From assembly GCA_035946175.1 (NCBI GenBank), contig DASYZQ010000008.1, forward strand, positions 22,035-86,034: a stretch of DNA of 64,000 nt, read 5' to 3'. Position 1 is the stretch's first letter. Every line of letters starts with the position of its first letter. The notes beneath the pieces are model-generated. The model ran no database searches. It saw only the letters and a program-made list of their open reading frames with translations, and was not told the DNA's origin. This document shows, in pieces, positions 62,209 through 64,000 of this stretch. The stretch comes from DASYZQ01 sp035946175. Its GTDB lineage: Bacteria > Patescibacteriota > Saccharimonadia > Saccharimonadales > UBA4665. The translations under genes were made by a program, and so were the position numbers.

Positions 62209-62763
62209 TTATGTTTTTTCGAGTGACAGCAGAGTACTTGCTATAGCTTTCTTGACCGCAGGTGAAGCAGACGATGCCGCTTGTTCAAGATTAGTTTTAC
62301 AAAACTCGAAGGCACCATAGTTGGCATGAGGCGTAGACTTGTACGCACTCGCTTCCATCGTATAGTCAGCCAGCGTAGCAAGCACTTGTTTTGAGCTAAC
62401 ATGCTCAGCGACTAACTCATTCACTTGTTGCGCCCGCTTCATCATAACGGTCGCTCTGTAATGTGGGTAAATGTCTATGGCCATGCTGTCAGAAAATTTC
62501 CGTACAGGGTACAAAAAGCTCGTCGGTGAGGCTGCATGTGAAACCGTTACACATAACAAGCTAAACGTGATAACAGAAGCCGCAAATATCATTGGCTTAA
62601 ACAATCTACCTAAACGATTAGAGTCGCTCTCTTTGGCTGTAATAGTTTGAGCTTGATTCAGCCAACTCAGCCAAAACGCAATCGATAATAGCTCATTGAT
62701 CTCGGCAGCACTAGCCCCTGCCTGGTGTAGTTCCTTTCGTAACTGGTTGATATTTTCTCTCAT
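62209..62763 (-). CDS. DUF5667-like membrane protein, probable anti-sigma factor
   Basis: A 184-residue protein: a cytoplasmic helical part (1-50), one membrane helix (about 57-78), and an outer part with SPTSFLYPVRKFSDSMAIDIYPHYRATVMMKRAQQVNELV, the pattern of DUF5667 domains that accompany ECF sigma factors. It overlaps the sigma gene by four bases, the usual setting of an anti-sigma factor. The conserved Zn-type His/Cys motif of ZAS anti-sigmas is not present. Confidence 0.75.
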   Translation of the reverse strand: MRENINQLRKELHQAGASAAEINELLSIAFWLSWLNQAQTITAKESDSNRLGRLFKPMIFAASVITFSLLCVTVSHAASPTSFLYPVRKFSDSMAIDIYPHYRATVMMKRAQQVNELVAEHVSSKQVLATLADYTMEASAYKSTPHANYGAFEFCKTNLEQAASSASPAVKKAIASTLLSLEKT

Positions 62764-63308
62764 TGCAGATAATTCCTTAATTTCTTCAAGGCGCGGTATT
62801 GAATAACTCGCACATTGGCTTCACTAATACTGAGCTTGGCAGCGGTGTCACGGGCTGATTTGCCCTCTATGAACCGCATGCGAACAACCTGATTCATATC
62901 TCTAGGGAGTTTAACTAGCGCCTTCTGCAGCTTGGATATTGCCAGATCCCGATCAAGAGTCTCATCAAGCTCCGTAGCGTCACTCACTGTTTGATATATA
63001 GCATCGGCATCGACAATCTCTTTTTTCTCGCGCCAGTAGTCTATGAGCGTGGTATGGGCAATTTTGTATAACCAGGCTTTAGCCGATCCGCCCATAAAAC
63101 CATTACGAGTCCGCCATGCTTTCTCAAAAACGTTACTTGTCAAGTCTTCGGCAAGCATTTTGTCTTTGGTTCGCCAAAACATGAAACGATAAATTAAGGG
63201 CTGGTTTGACTCATATAACAACTCAAACTGGTCTACGGAATCTATCATCTCATCATTAGGTAACGATTCCTTAACCATAACGTTACATTTATTGTACAGC
63301 CATACCAT
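62760..63308 (-). CDS. ECF-type RNA polymerase sigma-70 factor
   Basis: A 182-residue sigma factor of the extracytoplasmic type. Region 2 is at about 28-100 (LIYRFMFWRTKDKMLAEDLTSNVFEKAWR, GGSAKAWLYKIAHTTLIDYWREKK) and region 4 at about 130-180 (LPRDMNQVVRMRFIEGKSARDTAAKLSISEANVRVIQYRAL). An internal ATG at 63278 is an alternative start and may be the real one. It probably controls the operon downstream, which includes its membrane partner and the cupredoxin-like proteins. Confidence 0.88.
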   Translation of the reverse strand: MVWLYNKCNVMVKESLPNDEMIDSVDQFELLYESNQPLIYRFMFWRTKDKMLAEDLTSNVFEKAWRTRNGFMGGSAKAWLYKIAHTTLIDYWREKKEIVDADAIYQTVSDATELDETLDRDLAISKLQKALVKLPRDMNQVVRMRFIEGKSARDTAAKLSISEANVRVIQYRALKKLRNYLQ

Positions 63309-63443
63309 ATATCTCGGCTGTATTCTTTTATGAACAAAATCTCAAAAGATTGCAGACAATTATATAGTCGGGAAAGCTTCTGCCAAACAGATAGCCCAAA
63401 AGATACGAGCACGATACGGAACCTTGTAGATGGCCTTGACAAA

Positions 63444-63752
63444 TTAAGGCTTAGATCTTTTACTGAGCACCCACTGAACTGACGAACTTATAGGCTTATC
63501 CGTTCGGTGAATACAGCCAATCCAGCAACAGGGTCGGCGTTTTCCTTCTTGCAACTCTGTAATCGTACGTTCAATATGATTTTTTCTCGTTGCGGCTTGT
63601 TTTACGGTAATACTCCAGCAAATCCACTCATTGCGGGCCAATGGGGTTAAACTCTGCCATATCTCTTCTGACGCCGGAGCAGAAGTAAGGGCCTTTTTTA
63701 AATCGGCTGGCATTTTATGCACGGTGCCACCGGCTATCTTTTCTTTGATCAT
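63444..63752 (-). CDS. YdeI/OmpD-associated family protein
   Basis: A 102-residue protein with the pattern of the YdeI-like OmdA family (DLKKALTSAPASEEIWQSLTPLARNEWICW and IERTITELQEGKRRPCCW). The family is linked to cell-envelope or bacteriocin resistance in some bacteria, but its action is not clear. Three Cys lie at the C-terminal end. It is separate from the sigma operon by 135 bases. Confidence 0.7.
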   Translation of the reverse strand: MIKEKIAGGTVHKMPADLKKALTSAPASEEIWQSLTPLARNEWICWSITVKQAATRKNHIERTITELQEGKRRPCCWIGCIHRTDKPISSSVQWVLSKRSKP

Positions 63753-63756
63753 AGTT

Positions 63757-64000
63757 TTATCTTATCTCAGCTAATATTTTTACATCAACAATCATCTTTG
63801 CTGGGTATTTTTCTTCTATTGTACTGTCTATGCGAATCGTCAAAGTACGACGGTTAACAACTATAGACCAAACATTCTCACTTGCGCCAAATAGCGTTAC
63901 AATTCGGGGAGTTTGAACGAAACACAAAAACAGCAGCTCCAAACATTCATAACAAAAGCCAAGGAAGGTGCTGCTTCACGTCGTGCTCTGGCCGTTCGGT
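63757..64000 (-). other. Right edge: possible small gene or gene end
   Basis: On the minus strand a frame without ATG (TTG at 63942 is the only candidate start) runs to a stop at 63757, with a beta-rich end RTLTIRIDSTIEEKYPAKMIVDVK. An in-frame TGA lies a little upstream, so it does not come in from the edge. It could be a short gene with a TTG start or a frameshifted remnant. Four bases separate it from the YdeI-like gene. Confidence 0.25.

Noticed and set aside
1..64000. UGA recoding as Gly (SR1/Gracilibacteria code)
   Set aside because: Many genes end in TGA inside ATGA overlaps with the next start, so TGA is a normal stop.
1..64000. CRISPR arrays, insertion sequences, integrases and rRNA genes
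   Set aside because: Looked for by eye on both strands; no repeat-spacer pattern, transposase, integrase or rRNA sequence was seen.

Overview
The window reads as one stretch of chromosome from a small-genome, monoderm-like bacterium, most likely a member of the Patescibacteria (CPR), with Candidatus Saccharibacteria (TM7) the best guess. This is inference, since no rRNA is present. In favour are very tight gene packing with many 4-base ATGA overlaps, a complete F1Fo ATP synthase, a TrmB-type regulator, a VKOR-type disulfide protein, tail-fibre-like beta-helix proteins, many fused glycosyltransferases, no lipopolysaccharide genes and a tRNA interrupted by a group I intron. TGA is used as a normal stop, so the UGA=Gly code of SR1/Gracilibacteria does not apply.

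Positions 1-45150 are dominated by surface polysaccharide genes in several blocks. Block A (1-7460, +) has a GT2 end, a GT4, two giant GT-C-like membrane proteins and a proline-rich membrane protein. Block B (10970-19635) has a secreted GH5 enzyme, a protein made of two GT2 enzymes, a membrane GT-C/GH5 fusion, and a secreted protein with two Cys-rich repeats and a PQQ-type beta-propeller. Block C (19670-24046) has VKOR, another anchored glycosidase, a flippase and a GT4. Block D (35704-24113, -) has a beta-helix tail-spike-like protein and its partner, a DUF1616-like protein, a GT2, a GT4, a deacetylase-GT4 fusion and a 1524-residue GT4-GT4-membrane fusion. Together they look like machinery for building, exporting and trimming a wall-bound or exopolysaccharide. 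Pairing synthases with membrane-held glycosidases is the most unusual theme.

Positions 35884-43834 hold mixed genes: a PPC/DUF296 protein, small membrane proteins, an aquaporin lacking the usual filter arginine flanked by two proteins with a carbonic-anhydrase-like CxDxR motif, a TrmB regulator, a possible HD protein and an NADPH:quinone-type oxidoreductase. Another anchored GH5 protein follows. Positions 45166-51881 (-) are the full atpI-B-E-F-H-A-G-D-C operon with a clear promoter. Next come a glutaredoxin, an unknown protein, a corrinoid adenosyltransferase, a CIRCE-controlled hsp20, a GT2, an anchored glycosidase and smpB.

From 56980 there is a tRNA-Asn gene split by a group I intron, followed by an accessory island: a RelB antitoxin with a broken toxin, a Phd/PIN toxin-antitoxin pair with its own operator, a HEPN-like protein and a Fic protein. 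The end of the window (60212-63752, -) has DoxX, two cupredoxin-like surface proteins, small membrane proteins, an ECF sigma factor with a membrane partner, and a YdeI-like protein. Several genes have a -10 box only 6-11 bases before the start codon and no Shine-Dalgarno sequence, so leaderless or near-leaderless transcripts are probably common.
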